The notes: generated by a model from the letters alone, not told the origin. 64,000 nucleotides of DNA from Microbacterium trichothecenolyticum (GCF_000956465.1 NZ_JYJA01000040.1:62001-126000); one strand, 5' to 3'. Positions 49,842 to 57,646 are shown, numbered from the stretch's first letter. Numbers and translations are program-made.

Positions 49842-50510
49842 TCAATCGAAGTACTCCCAGTTCCCTTCGGAGATCACCTCGACGGTGCCGTCGACGACCG
49901 AGATCGCGGTCTGCTCGTCGATCGCGTACGCCGGCCCGGCGATGGTCGCCGCCCACCGATGTGCACTCTCGGTGCTGTTCGACGACCAGCCCGGGTAGTC
50001 CAGGTGCGGGAAGATCGAGAAGTCCACGACGCCGAGCGTCTCGTCGGTGCCGTCGGGTCGCCAGTCGACGAACTGCCGTCCGATGCGCGGCGTCATCACC
50101 ATGCTCCCGGCGCTCACGCCGACCCACACGGTGTCGGTGAGTGAGGGGAGCAGGTCGGCCATCCCCGACTCACGCATCCAGTGCGCGAGGTACACCGCCT
50201 CACCGCCGTCGACGAGCAGGACGTCCGCGTCACGCACCCAGGGAATCCAGCGGTCCTCGCCGATGGTCGGCAGTGCGGTGAGCTCGAGAGTCCCGATCGA
50301 CTTCCATCCCAGGTCGACCAGTCCGACCTCGTCGTCCCATCGGCCGGCGACGGTGCGCCACACGGTCTCGGGCGAGCACATCGGCTGCCCCCATTGCGCC
50401 GTCGGCACGAGGAGCGCGTTCGATTCTTCGATCGGCCGGCCGAGCAACCCGACCAGAGCGGTGCGGATGCTGTCGTTCGTGACGCCGCCTGAGGTGAGGA
50501 GCAGCTTCAT
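49842..50510 (-). CDS. Peptidase E-like (S51) protein
   Basis: This 222-residue S51-family protein has the nucleophile motif VGVSAGSMVM, the N-terminal LLLTSGGVTN, LLVDGGEAVYLAHWM, and late FPHLDYPG with the probable catalytic His. E. coli PepE hydrolyses Asp-X dipeptides; many actinobacterial relatives are less studied. It sits 7 bp after dnaB on the same strand and may be co-transcribed. It is cytoplasmic. Confidence 0.88.
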   Translation of the reverse strand: MKLLLTSGGVTNDSIRTALVGLLGRPIEESNALLVPTAQWGQPMCSPETVWRTVAGRWDDEVGLVDLGWKSIGTLELTALPTIGEDRWIPWVRDADVLLVDGGEAVYLAHWMRESGMADLLPSLTDTVWVGVSAGSMVMTPRIGRQFVDWRPDGTDETLGVVDFSIFPHLDYPGWSSNSTESAHRWAATIAGPAYAIDEQTAISVVDGTVEVISEGNWEYFD

Positions 50511-50517
50511 GTCGCTT

Positions 50518-51891
50518 CTATCCGAAGTCGCCCGGGGCCATGTCGGTGAAGCGGGAGAAGTGGCCCTGGAACGCCACGGTGATCGTGTCGGTGGGGCCGT
50601 TGCGATGCTTGGCGACGATGAGATCGGCTTCGCCGGCTCGCGGCGAGTCCTTCTCGTACGCGGCCTCGCGGTGCAGCAGCACCACCATGTCGGCGTCCTG
50701 CTCGATCGAGCCCGACTCACGAAGGTCGGACAGGGCCGGCTTCTTGTCGGCGCGCTGCTCGGCACCACGGTTCAGCTGCGACAGCGCGATGACCGGCACG
50801 CCCAGCTCCTTCGCGAGCAGCTTGAGGGCACGCGAGAACTCCGAGACCTCCTGCTGACGCGACTCGACGCGCTTGCCCGAGGTCATCAGCTGCAGGTAGT
50901 CGATGACGACCAGCTTGAGGCCCGCACGCTGCTTGAGCCGGCGACACTTCGCGCGGATCTCGACGAGCGTCATGTTGGGGCTGTCGTCGATGTACAGCGG
51001 CGCGTCGTTGATGCGGCCGCGGGTCGCCGCGACGGTGGTCCAGTCGCGCGAGTCGAGCGTGCCCTTGCGCATCGACTGCAGCGGGATCGCCCCCTCGGCG
51101 CTGAGCAAGCGCATCGCGATCTCGCTGCGGCCCATCTCGAGCGAGAAGAAGATCGTCGGCATGTTGGCCTTGATCGCGGCCGAGCGTGCGAAGTCGAGCG
51201 CGAGCGTCGACTTACCCATCGCGGGTCGCGCGGCGATGATGATCATCTGGCCCGGGTGCAGACCGTTGGTCAGAGAGTCGAGGCCCGAGAAGCCGGTCGG
51301 GATGCCTGTCATCTGGCCGTCGCGTCCGCGCGCGGCCTCGATCTCCTCCACCGCGGCATCCACCGCGATCGTGAGCGGCACGTAGTCCTCGGCCTGCTCC
51401 GCCCCGGTCACCGAGTAGATCTCGGCCTGCGCGTTGTTGACGAGGTCGAGCGCCTCCCCCTGACCCGAGTACCCCATCTGCACGATGCGGGTGCCGGCGT
51501 CGACGAGACGACGCAGCAGCGCACGCTCCGAGACGATCGAGGCGTAGTAGCCGGCGTTCGCGGCGGTCGGCACGATCGAGGTGAGGGTGTGCAGGTAATC
51601 GGCGCCGCCGGCGCGCTGCAGCTCGCCCGTCTTGATGAGCTCGTCGGTGACGGCGACGACATCCGTCGGCTCACCGTGCGAATACAGGGTGAGGATCGCC
51701 TCGAAGATCAGCTCGTGCTTGGGCACGTAGAAGTCGGTGCCGCGCAGTGTCTCGATGACGTCCGCGACGGCGTCCTTCGAGAGCAGCATTCCGCCCAGTG
51801 CGCTCTGCTCGGCGAGCAGATCGTGCGGGGGAGTGCGCTCGAAGTCGCGAGGGTCCCCCATGCGCTCTTCGGAGATGTCGGCGATCGACAT
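50518..51891 (-). CDS. dnaB: Replicative DNA helicase DnaB
   Basis: This 457-residue replicative helicase has the N-terminal DnaB domain (PPHDLLAEQSALGGMLLSKDAVADVIE), Walker A in RPAMGKSTLALD, Walker B VVIDYLQLM, SQLNRGAEQR and the C-terminal LIVAKHRNGPTDTI. No intein interrupts it, unlike mycobacterial DnaB. The start is ATG 51891 with GGGAGGA upstream; the longer frame has no support. It unwinds DNA at the fork as a hexamer. Its proximity to rplI-rpsR-ssb-rpsF is the usual actinobacterial arrangement, here interrupted by three plus-strand genes. Confidence 0.95.
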   Translation of the reverse strand: MSIADISEERMGDPRDFERTPPHDLLAEQSALGGMLLSKDAVADVIETLRGTDFYVPKHELIFEAILTLYSHGEPTDVVAVTDELIKTGELQRAGGADYLHTLTSIVPTAANAGYYASIVSERALLRRLVDAGTRIVQMGYSGQGEALDLVNNAQAEIYSVTGAEQAEDYVPLTIAVDAAVEEIEAARGRDGQMTGIPTGFSGLDSLTNGLHPGQMIIIAARPAMGKSTLALDFARSAAIKANMPTIFFSLEMGRSEIAMRLLSAEGAIPLQSMRKGTLDSRDWTTVAATRGRINDAPLYIDDSPNMTLVEIRAKCRRLKQRAGLKLVVIDYLQLMTSGKRVESRQQEVSEFSRALKLLAKELGVPVIALSQLNRGAEQRADKKPALSDLRESGSIEQDADMVVLLHREAAYEKDSPRAGEADLIVAKHRNGPTDTITVAFQGHFSRFTDMAPGDFG

Positions 51892-52136
51892 AGGCTGCGC
51901 GTCCTCCCTGCCGTTGGTCACATCATCCGAGCTCTCTCGGCGGTATCGGGGCGGCTCGCCGAGTGGGCGCGCCTGGGCACGAGCGAGCAGCGAGATGCCA
52001 CGGCATCTCGCCCCCCGCTTGATTCCGTCGTGCGATTGCGGCCGCCGTCGCGTCTTTCGAACCCAGCACGGAGGCGCGACGCCCGAGTGGGCCGCACCCC
52101 ACGCTAAGGATGGCCTCCGACAGTCGCAACACACCC

Positions 52137-52278
52137 TGTGGATAACTTTGTGGAGAGTCGGGGAGAAACGCCGTCGCTCCTGTGAACAACCCCTGTGGAG
52201 AACTCACCGCCCTTCTGGGAGTTATGTCGCGGAAAATGCCGCTGACCAGGGCCTGCCCAGTCCACAGCCTGTGGAGAG
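52137..52278. promoter_or_regulatory. Cluster of DnaA-box-like sequences
   Basis: TGTGGATAA (52137-52145) matches the DnaA box TTATCCACA exactly on the minus strand. TGTGGAGAA (52194-52202) and TGTGGAGAG (52149-52157, 52270-52278) are one- and two-mismatch variants in the same direction. The last forms the palindrome TCCACAG-C-CTGTGGA (52261-52275). Neither dnaA nor dnaN is present, so this looks like a DnaA-regulatory or titration site, not oriC itself. Confidence 0.55.
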
Positions 52279-52400
52279 AGATGTGGTTGAAGTCAGGGTT
52301 GAAGGTTTGCTCGCCAACACCGTCCTGTGCACAATCGCCCCTCAGGTGCGCGGCCTCCTGACGCCGTCCGGGACAAGGGGACTCGCCGTCCAAAATGGTC

Positions 52401-52430
52401 TGGACAGACCGAATCGGCCAGGAGTAGCCT
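52401..52430 (+). promoter_or_regulatory. Promoter of the secreted Val/Thr-rich protein
   Basis: TGGACA (52401-52406) and TAGCCT (52425-52430) with an 18-bp spacer form a reasonable sigma-70-type promoter. The gene at 52499 has its own Shine-Dalgarno GGGAGG. Confidence 0.4.
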
Positions 52431-52498
52431 CGGGGGTCCAGGCACCCTCACGCACGATCCATCCGGAACGTGCGGCTCTTTCGTCGTGGGAGGTGAAC

Positions 52499-53482
52499 GT
52501 GGAGATCGCAACCTCGCAGCTGCCGAGGATCGTGCGGCTGGCCCTCATGGGGGTCGCGACCGCGTTCGCCTGGATCGTCGTCTCGCTGGTCCTCGGCCTC
52601 GGCCTCGGACAGGCGCACGCCGACGAGCCTGACGATGCGGGAGCGCTCGGGGGTGCCCTCGGCGCCGTGACCTCGCTGGTCGACACGACCGCGTCGACGG
52701 TCACCGGCACCGTCTCGACCGTCACGACCGGCGTGAGCAGCGCTGTGAACAGCGTGGTCGCCGCCGCGCCCGATCCCGTACACCAGCCGGTGAGCCAGGT
52801 CGTGCAGGCCGTCGGCGCCGTCGTCACGACGGTGACCCAGCCGGTGTCGGAGGCCGTCTCGGGCGGTGTCGTGAGCGAGATCGCGGAGCCGGTCGTCGAC
52901 ATCGTCTCCGAGGTGCCGATCGTCGGCGGGATCGTCTCGGGCGTCGGCCTAGACGACGCCGTCACCGACCTCGGCGGCACCGTCGACACGACGCTGGGCG
53001 GCCTCGTCGGTGCCGTCGACGAGACGGGCTCGACGATCGGCCGGCCGCCGGCGACCGGCCCGGTTCTGCCCGCCCTTCCTGCGATCCCACAGCTTCCGGG
53101 CCTCCTCGGCAGCTCGGCCGAGTCCTCCGCGCCGACCGCGATCGCACTTGTCGCCGCGCGGACGGATGCTGCCGCCACCCTCCTCACGACGACAGCGGGT
53201 GCGTTCGGCCACTGGGCCGCGGCATCCGTCTCCGAAGCGGCCACGCGCGCCGCTCTCGTCACGTCTTCCGCAGCGCTCGTCGCAGGCGGACTCCTCGGCT
53301 CTGCAGGCGGACTCTGCCTGTCGATCGCCTCCGCGGGACCCGGTGGTGCGGGTCCCGGCGCCTGGGCGCTCGCCGCCCTCCTTCCGCTCGTCGCACACCG
53401 TGCCTGGGTGCGCCGAGCCGGACCGGAGGACGAGCACGCGCTGCCCGCGCCTGCAGGCTCCACCGACGTCTCCCCCGACTGA
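52499..53482 (+). CDS. Secreted/membrane Val-Thr-Gly-rich low-complexity protein
   Basis: This 327-residue protein has an N-terminal hydrophobic segment (about 13-36) ending GQAHADEPDD, consistent with a signal peptide. A Val/Thr/Ser/Gly-rich region follows, built of short related units (SLVDTTASTVTGTVSTVTTG, VSQVVQAVGAVVTTVTQPVSEAV). A Pro-rich stretch and C-terminal hydrophobic helices (about 255-308) lead to a short acidic tail. No family was recognised. GTG 52499 has GGGAGG 5 nt upstream. The neighbouring 536-residue protein shares its style of Val/Asp/Thr repeats, so the two probably form a surface pair. Confidence 0.7.
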   Translation: MEIATSQLPRIVRLALMGVATAFAWIVVSLVLGLGLGQAHADEPDDAGALGGALGAVTSLVDTTASTVTGTVSTVTTGVSSAVNSVVAAAPDPVHQPVSQVVQAVGAVVTTVTQPVSEAVSGGVVSEIAEPVVDIVSEVPIVGGIVSGVGLDDAVTDLGGTVDTTLGGLVGAVDETGSTIGRPPATGPVLPALPAIPQLPGLLGSSAESSAPTAIALVAARTDAAATLLTTTAGAFGHWAAASVSEAATRAALVTSSAALVAGGLLGSAGGLCLSIASAGPGGAGPGAWALAALLPLVAHRAWVRRAGPEDEHALPAPAGSTDVSPD

Positions 53483-53601
53483 TCGGCTCGCCGCCGCTTC
53501 TGCTCACCCGAGCGTGAGCGGCAGAGCATCAGCGCGCCCTCCGCGCTGAGCAGCGCGGCCCTTCCGCGCTGCGAATCGATCAATCCACAAAGGGGAACAT
53601 C

Positions 53602-55212
53602 ATGCGCACTCTCTACAAGCGCGCCCTCTTGGGCACGCTCCTGGCCGGCGGCATCACGCTGCTCGGCGCGACGGTCGCGAATGCGGCCGAACCACCATCG
53701 GATCCGGACCTTCTGTCGTCGGTCGTCGCCGACGACGGGCTCGTCGACTCGATCGTCGGCGACGGAATCGTCGATCCGCTCCTGGGCGATGACGGCGGTC
53801 TCGACCCGGTCGCCGACGCAGCAGCCGCGGTCGTGAACGACCTCACCGACACCACCGCCGGGACGGCGGTCGTCGGCACCCTCGTGGGTGACGGCGGCGC
53901 ACTCGATGATGTCGTCGGCGACGGCGCCCTCGTCGAGGGCGGAACCGTCGGCACCCTCGCGGCCAACGGCGATGCCGTCATCGGCGACGTCGCCGCGGGT
54001 GACATCCAGGCCGCCGTCACGGATCTCGCAACGACGGTCCAGGACCTCGGCTCCGATGTCGGACAGACCGTCACCGCTGCGGCGGCGAACACCGACGATC
54101 AGGTCATCGACGGCCTCGTGCACGACGCACTCACGGACGCGGTGGGTGTGCTGTCGGGCGACACGGCGATCACGGGCCCCGACGGACTGCTCCAGCATGC
54201 GGGCGAGAACACCGGCGACGCCATCGACACGACGGGTCTGCTCGAAGACGCCCTCGAGCGGACGCTCGAGGGCGGCCCCGCGTCGACCCCGGCCACACCG
54301 GTCGCGGATGCGGACGGCCTGCTGACCGGTCTGACCGAGGACGACGGCCTCGTCGACGGTCTCCTCGGCGACAGCGTGCTCGATCCGGTCCTCGGCGACG
54401 ACGGCGCGCTCGCCCCGCTCACGGGTCCCGTCGGCGACCTCCTCGACGGCGTCACCGATACGACCGCGGGCACCGGCATCCTGGATGGCCTGCTCGGTGA
54501 CGAGTCCGGTCTGAACGATGTCGTCGGCGACGGCATCCTGGTCGAGGGCGGACTCGTCGGCAACCTCGTCGACAACGGGGACAACCTCGTCGACGATCTG
54601 CTCGACGGTGACCTCGACAGCGCCGTCGACGACCTCGGCACCACGGTGGCCGACCTGGGTGCCGACCTCGGCACCACGGTGACCAACGCCACGGAGAACA
54701 CCGCCGACCAGGTGCTCGATTCTCTGGTGGTCGACGCTCTGGGCGATGTCGACACGATCCTCGACGAGCTGCTGAGCGGCGGCGACGTGCTCGGCGCGGT
54801 CTCCGACACGGTGCAGAACGCCGGCGACAACGTCGCGGACGCGGTGGACGACACCGGACTGGTCGACGATCTGCTCACCGACCTGCTCGGCGACACGGAC
54901 GTGAGCGGGCCGGTCGATCCGACGGACCCCACCGATCCCACGGACCCGACCGATCCGACCGACCCCACCGATCCGACGGACCCCACCGACCCCACCGACC
55001 CGACCGACCCCGCCGGCCCCGGTGACGGTGGCACGGGAGGCACCGACGGCACGACCGGCTCGGTCGCGGTCACCGGCTCGTCGGCCCAGGCCGGCACATC
55101 GACCCGGCTCGCCACGACGGGAGGGACGGGTGTGATGCCGTTCCTGCTGCTCGCGCTCTCGCTGCTCGCAGCGGGCGCCATCGCACGCGCGTCGCGGCGG
55201 CGCTCCGCGTGA
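53602..55212 (+). CDS. Cell-wall-anchored Asp/Gly-rich repeat protein with LATTG sorting signal
   Basis: This 536-residue exported protein begins with a signal peptide (1-28). Two long homologous repeats start at residues 44 and 247 (203 residues apart), each opening DDGLVD and continuing LLGDD-G-LDP, DTTAGT, DDVVGDG-LVEGG and DLGTTV-like phrases. A DPT linker (ten units plus DPA) comes next. The C-terminus has LATTG (503-507), a hydrophobic helix and an RRRS tail. LAxTG is the signal for class E sortases in high-GC actinobacteria, so covalent attachment to peptidoglycan is expected. AAAGGGGA precedes the ATG. The function is unknown; an adhesin, biofilm or Ca-binding surface layer role is possible from the Asp-rich repeats. 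Confidence 0.8.
   Translation: MRTLYKRALLGTLLAGGITLLGATVANAAEPPSDPDLLSSVVADDGLVDSIVGDGIVDPLLGDDGGLDPVADAAAAVVNDLTDTTAGTAVVGTLVGDGGALDDVVGDGALVEGGTVGTLAANGDAVIGDVAAGDIQAAVTDLATTVQDLGSDVGQTVTAAAANTDDQVIDGLVHDALTDAVGVLSGDTAITGPDGLLQHAGENTGDAIDTTGLLEDALERTLEGGPASTPATPVADADGLLTGLTEDDGLVDGLLGDSVLDPVLGDDGALAPLTGPVGDLLDGVTDTTAGTGILDGLLGDESGLNDVVGDGILVEGGLVGNLVDNGDNLVDDLLDGDLDSAVDDLGTTVADLGADLGTTVTNATENTADQVLDSLVVDALGDVDTILDELLSGGDVLGAVSDTVQNAGDNVADAVDDTGLVDDLLTDLLGDTDVSGPVDPTDPTDPTDPTDPTDPTDPTDPTDPTDPTDPAGPGDGGTGGTDGTTGSVAVTGSSAQAGTSTRLATTGGTGVMPFLLLALSLLAAGAIARASRRRSA
54916..55005 (+). repeat. Tandem repeat encoding (Asp-Pro-Thr)10
   Basis: Ten 9-bp units of the form GAYCCSACS encode DPT, followed by one DPA unit. 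The linker lies between the second long repeat and the sorting signal, and probably spans the wall. Unit number could vary by slippage in frame. Confidence 0.85.
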
Positions 55213-55268
55213 GTCGACGGGGCGGGTCGACGTACCCCAGGCGTCCCTCGCCCCACCCGCGTGAGCGC

Positions 55269-55300
55269 GCGGGAGGGCCGTCCCCCAGCGGCCCTCCCGC
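55269..55300 (+). terminator. Terminator hairpin after the LATTG protein gene
   Basis: GCGGGAGGGCCG (55269-55280) pairs exactly with 55289-55300 across an 8-nt loop. It is the first strong hairpin after the surface-protein stop. Confidence 0.8.
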
Positions 55301-55308
55301 CCTGAACG

Positions 55309-55359
55309 CCCCCGATCGCGAGAGCCGGCTCTGCCTGGACCGCGCCTCGTGATCGGGGG
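55309..55359. repeat. Nested inverted repeat of unknown role
   Basis: Fourteen-bp outer arms (55309-55322 and 55346-55359, one mismatch) enclose a region with the palindrome AGAGCCGGCTCT (55321-55332). It could form a two-tier stem, as a small RNA, processing signal or protein site. Confidence 0.5.
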
Positions 55360-55432
55360 TCCACACCATCTCCGCAGTGCGGTGTCCCGGCACAATGCCT
55401 GGACCGGGGCGACGCACCCGGAGATGTCACGA

Positions 55433-55468
55433 GCGGATGCCGCGACCCGGGGGGCTCGCGGCATCCGC
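55433..55468. terminator. Hairpin with GGATGC arms
   Basis: GCGGATGCCGCG (55433-55444) pairs exactly with 55457-55468 across a 12-nt loop. It may be a terminator of upstream transcription, placed about 70 bp before the acetyltransferase gene. Confidence 0.65.
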
Positions 55469-55540
55469 ATCGTCATGCCCGCTCGTCCCCCGCGCATCCG
55501 ACGCGTTGCGCGCCCGTCTCCTCCTCGCCAGAGTGGAGGG

Positions 55541-56815
55541 ATGCCGCTGCCCGATCCCTATCGCCTGACCCCTGTCGACGCCGACCGGCTCGAGGACGTC
55601 CTCCGCCTCGACACCTGGGCCTTCCCCACGGAGCGCTCCGTCGAGGCGCTGCGGGAGCTGCCGAGCCCGCTCAGCTGGGATCGCACCTACGGGGTCGTCC
55701 GCGTCGACGACGAGGAGGTGCTCGCCGGCTTCCACGGCGCCTATCCGCTGCGTGCCTACCCCGTCCCCGGCGCCGAGATCGCGTGCGGCTGGCTCACCTG
55801 GGTCGGCGTGCACCCGGGCCACCGGCGGCGCGGAATCCTCCGCGGCATGATCGAGCACCACTTCGCCGACTGCCTCCGCAACGGCGAGGCGATCTCCGGC
55901 CTCATGGCCGCCGAGACCCCCATCTACGGCCGCTTCGGCTACGGCATGGCCTCGACCCAGCTCGACCTCACGATCCCGCGCGGCGCGGCGCTGCGCCCGG
56001 TGGCCGGGGCCGCCGAGCTCGAGGTCGAGCTGGAGGAATGGGATGCCGAGATCCACGGCGATCTCGTGGCCACGATCCATCGCGACTACGCGCGGCTGCC
56101 TGCCGGGCTCGGTCGTCCGGGGTGGGCGACGCGCGAGACGCCCGAGCAGCGCACCGCCCGCGAGGCCGACCCGCCCGCGTACCGCGGCGGCAAGGAGTCG
56201 CTGCGGCTCCTCCTGGTGCGCGACGCCGCCGACGACACGCTCGCGTACGCGACCTTCCGTCGTGCGATGTCGTGGGAGCGGGCCGGCGCCGAGGGCACCG
56301 TCCACGTGCGCGAAGCGGTCGCGCTGACCGCGGCGGCGGCGCACCGGATGTGGTCGGTGCTGCTCGACCTCGACCTCACCACCCGCGCCAGCATCTCGAA
56401 CCTGCCCGTCGACGACCCCATCGTGTCGCTGCTCGTCGACATCCGCCCCGCGGTGCCCGACTACCAGGACAACTCCTGGATCCGCATCCTCGACCTGCCC
56501 GCGGCGCTCGGCGGGCGGCGGTACGCGGGCGACGTCGACGTGGTGCTCGAGGTGACCGACGCGATGCTGCCCGCGAACGCGGGGCGGTGGCGCGTGCGCG
56601 CCGGTGCGTGGGAGCACGCGGAGGTGACGGCATCGGATTCCGAACCCGACCTCGTGCTCGACGTCCGCGAGCTCGGAGCAGCGCACCTCGGGTCGATCTC
56701 CCTCGCCTCGCTCGCACAGGCGGGGCTCATCGAGGTGCGCACACCCGAGGCGCTGCGCGCCGCCTCGGCCGCGTGGTCATGGCCGGTCGCGGCCGGCGCG
56801 AACTGGATCTTCTGA
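55541..56815 (+). CDS. Eis-like GNAT N-acetyltransferase
   Basis: This 424-residue protein has Eis architecture: an N-terminal GNAT domain with the acetyl-CoA loop VGVHPGHRRRGILRGMI, a second GNAT-like domain, and a C-terminal SCP2-like domain (DAMLPANAGRWRVR, DLVLDVRELGAAHLGSISLASL). It ends with a terminal Phe carboxylate (NWIF), which serves as the catalytic acid in Eis. Mycobacterial Eis acetylates aminoglycosides and other amines; the substrate here is unknown. GTGGAGGG precedes ATG 55541; the longer frame is unsupported. Confidence 0.92.
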   Translation: MPLPDPYRLTPVDADRLEDVLRLDTWAFPTERSVEALRELPSPLSWDRTYGVVRVDDEEVLAGFHGAYPLRAYPVPGAEIACGWLTWVGVHPGHRRRGILRGMIEHHFADCLRNGEAISGLMAAETPIYGRFGYGMASTQLDLTIPRGAALRPVAGAAELEVELEEWDAEIHGDLVATIHRDYARLPAGLGRPGWATRETPEQRTAREADPPAYRGGKESLRLLLVRDAADDTLAYATFRRAMSWERAGAEGTVHVREAVALTAAAAHRMWSVLLDLDLTTRASISNLPVDDPIVSLLVDIRPAVPDYQDNSWIRILDLPAALGGRRYAGDVDVVLEVTDAMLPANAGRWRVRAGAWEHAEVTASDSEPDLVLDVRELGAAHLGSISLASLAQAGLIEVRTPEALRAASAAWSWPVAAGANWIF

Positions 56816-56826
56816 TCGCGGAGACG

Positions 56827-56863
56827 ACGGATGCCGCGAACCCGTGGGGTTCGCGGCATCCGT
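56827..56863. terminator. Bidirectional terminator with GGATGC arms
   Basis: Exact 17-bp arms (56827-56843 and 56847-56863) around a 3-nt loop, containing GGATGCCGCG. It separates the convergent acetyltransferase and rplI genes. Confidence 0.88.
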
Positions 56864-56877
56864 TCGTGCGCCAGGTA

Positions 56878-57330
56878 TTACTTGGCGGCGACCACCTGCA
56901 GGGTGATCACGGCGGTGAGGTCGTCGCGGAGGCGAACGGTCGCCTCGTGCTCGCCCACCGACTTGATCGGGGAGGTGATGTGGATCTTGCGCTTGTCGAG
57001 CTCGCCGAGACCGGCGGCCTTGACGGCCTCCGCGACGTCGACGGTCTTGACCGCGCCGAACAGGCGACCCTCGGCGCCGGCCTTGACGGCGAGGCGGACC
57101 TTGTTGGTCTCGAGGTTGTTCTTCAGGGCCACGGCCTCTTCGTGGTCGTGGATCGCGCGCGCCTCGCGGGCGGCGCGGATCGACGCCACCTGCTTCTCGC
57201 CACCGCGGGTCCACGCGACCGCGAAGCCCTGGGGGATGAGGTAGTTGCGGGCGAACCCGTTCTTGACCTCGACCACGTCACCGGCGCTACCGAGCCCGGC
57301 GACCTCGTTCGTGAGAATGAGCTTTGCCAT
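56878..57330 (-). CDS. rplI: 50S ribosomal protein L9
   Basis: This 150-residue L9 has the conserved N-terminal domain (LILTNEVAGLGSAGDVVEVKNGFARNYLIPQGFA), the long connecting helix (Ala/Glu-rich, about 45-75) and the C-terminal rRNA-binding domain (GRLFGAVKTVDVAEAV, IHITSPIKSVGEHEATVRL). It is the last gene of the rpsF-ssb-rpsR-rplI operon, 11 bp after rpsR. It is followed by a strong hairpin. Confidence 0.97.
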   Translation of the reverse strand: MAKLILTNEVAGLGSAGDVVEVKNGFARNYLIPQGFAVAWTRGGEKQVASIRAAREARAIHDHEEAVALKNNLETNKVRLAVKAGAEGRLFGAVKTVDVAEAVKAAGLGELDKRKIHITSPIKSVGEHEATVRLRDDLTAVITLQVVAAK

Positions 57331-57341
57331 GTGGGTACTCC

Positions 57342-57596
57342 TTAGCGGCCAGCGCCGGCGTAAGGCAGGAGCGCCATTTCGCGCGCGTTCTTGATCGCCT
57401 TGGCGATCAGACGCTGCTCCTGCACCGAGACACCGGTGATACGACGGGCGCGGATCTTCCCGCGCTCCGAGATGAACTTGCGAAGCGTCGCGACGTCCTT
57501 GTAGTCGATGAGACCGACACGGATCGCCTTCGCGGGGGCCGCGTTCTTCGCGCCCTTCCGCGGCTTCCGGCGGTCGCCGGTTGCCTTTCCAGCCAT
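57342..57596 (-). CDS. rpsR: 30S ribosomal protein S18 (cysteine-free form)
   Basis: This 84-residue S18 has the conserved core IDYKDVATLRKFISERGKIRARRITGVSVQEQRLIAKAIKNAREMALLPY. There is no cysteine at all, so it lacks the CxxC-type zinc site of C-plus S18 proteins. It is the operon copy, not an extra paralogue near the zur locus. S18 binds S6 on the 30S platform. A hairpin lies between ssb and this gene. Confidence 0.96.
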   Translation of the reverse strand: MAGKATGDRRKPRKGAKNAAPAKAIRVGLIDYKDVATLRKFISERGKIRARRITGVSVQEQRLIAKAIKNAREMALLPYAGAGR

Positions 57597-57621
57597 GGTG
57601 TTTCCTTTACGTTTTGCTGAT

Positions 57622-57646
57622 CGGATGCCTCGTCACGAGGCATCCG
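57622..57646. repeat. GGATGC hairpin inside the ribosomal operon
   Basis: CGGATGCCTCG (57622-57632) pairs exactly with 57636-57646 around 3 nt, between the ssb stop and the rpsR start. Because genes downstream are essential, it cannot be a full terminator; partial attenuation or RNA processing would raise or lower ssb relative to rpsR-rplI. Confidence 0.7.

Larger units (their letters stand above)
51892..52498. other. 607-bp intergenic region upstream of dnaB
   Basis: This divergent spacer has no convincing gene. It contains an inverted repeat CGAGATGCC-N2-GGCATCTCG (51991-52010), a cluster of DnaA-box-like words (52137-52278) and a promoter for the plus-strand secreted protein (52401-52430). 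The distance from the dnaB start suggests a long leader or a distant dnaB promoter. Confidence 0.6.
55213..55540. other. Structured 328-bp intergenic region
   Basis: No gene is visible, but three hairpins are: 55269-55300, 55309-55359 and 55433-55468 (listed separately). A CACAAT -10-like word is at 55391-55396, a possible promoter for the acetyltransferase gene. Confidence 0.6.

Noticed and set aside
52137..52290. Chromosomal origin oriC
   Set aside because: DnaA-box-like words are present, but there is no adjacent dnaA or dnaN and no long AT-rich unwinding region.
54916..55005. CRISPR-like tandem array
   Set aside because: The units are 9 bp, contiguous and in frame as Asp-Pro-Thr; there are no spacers and no cas genes.
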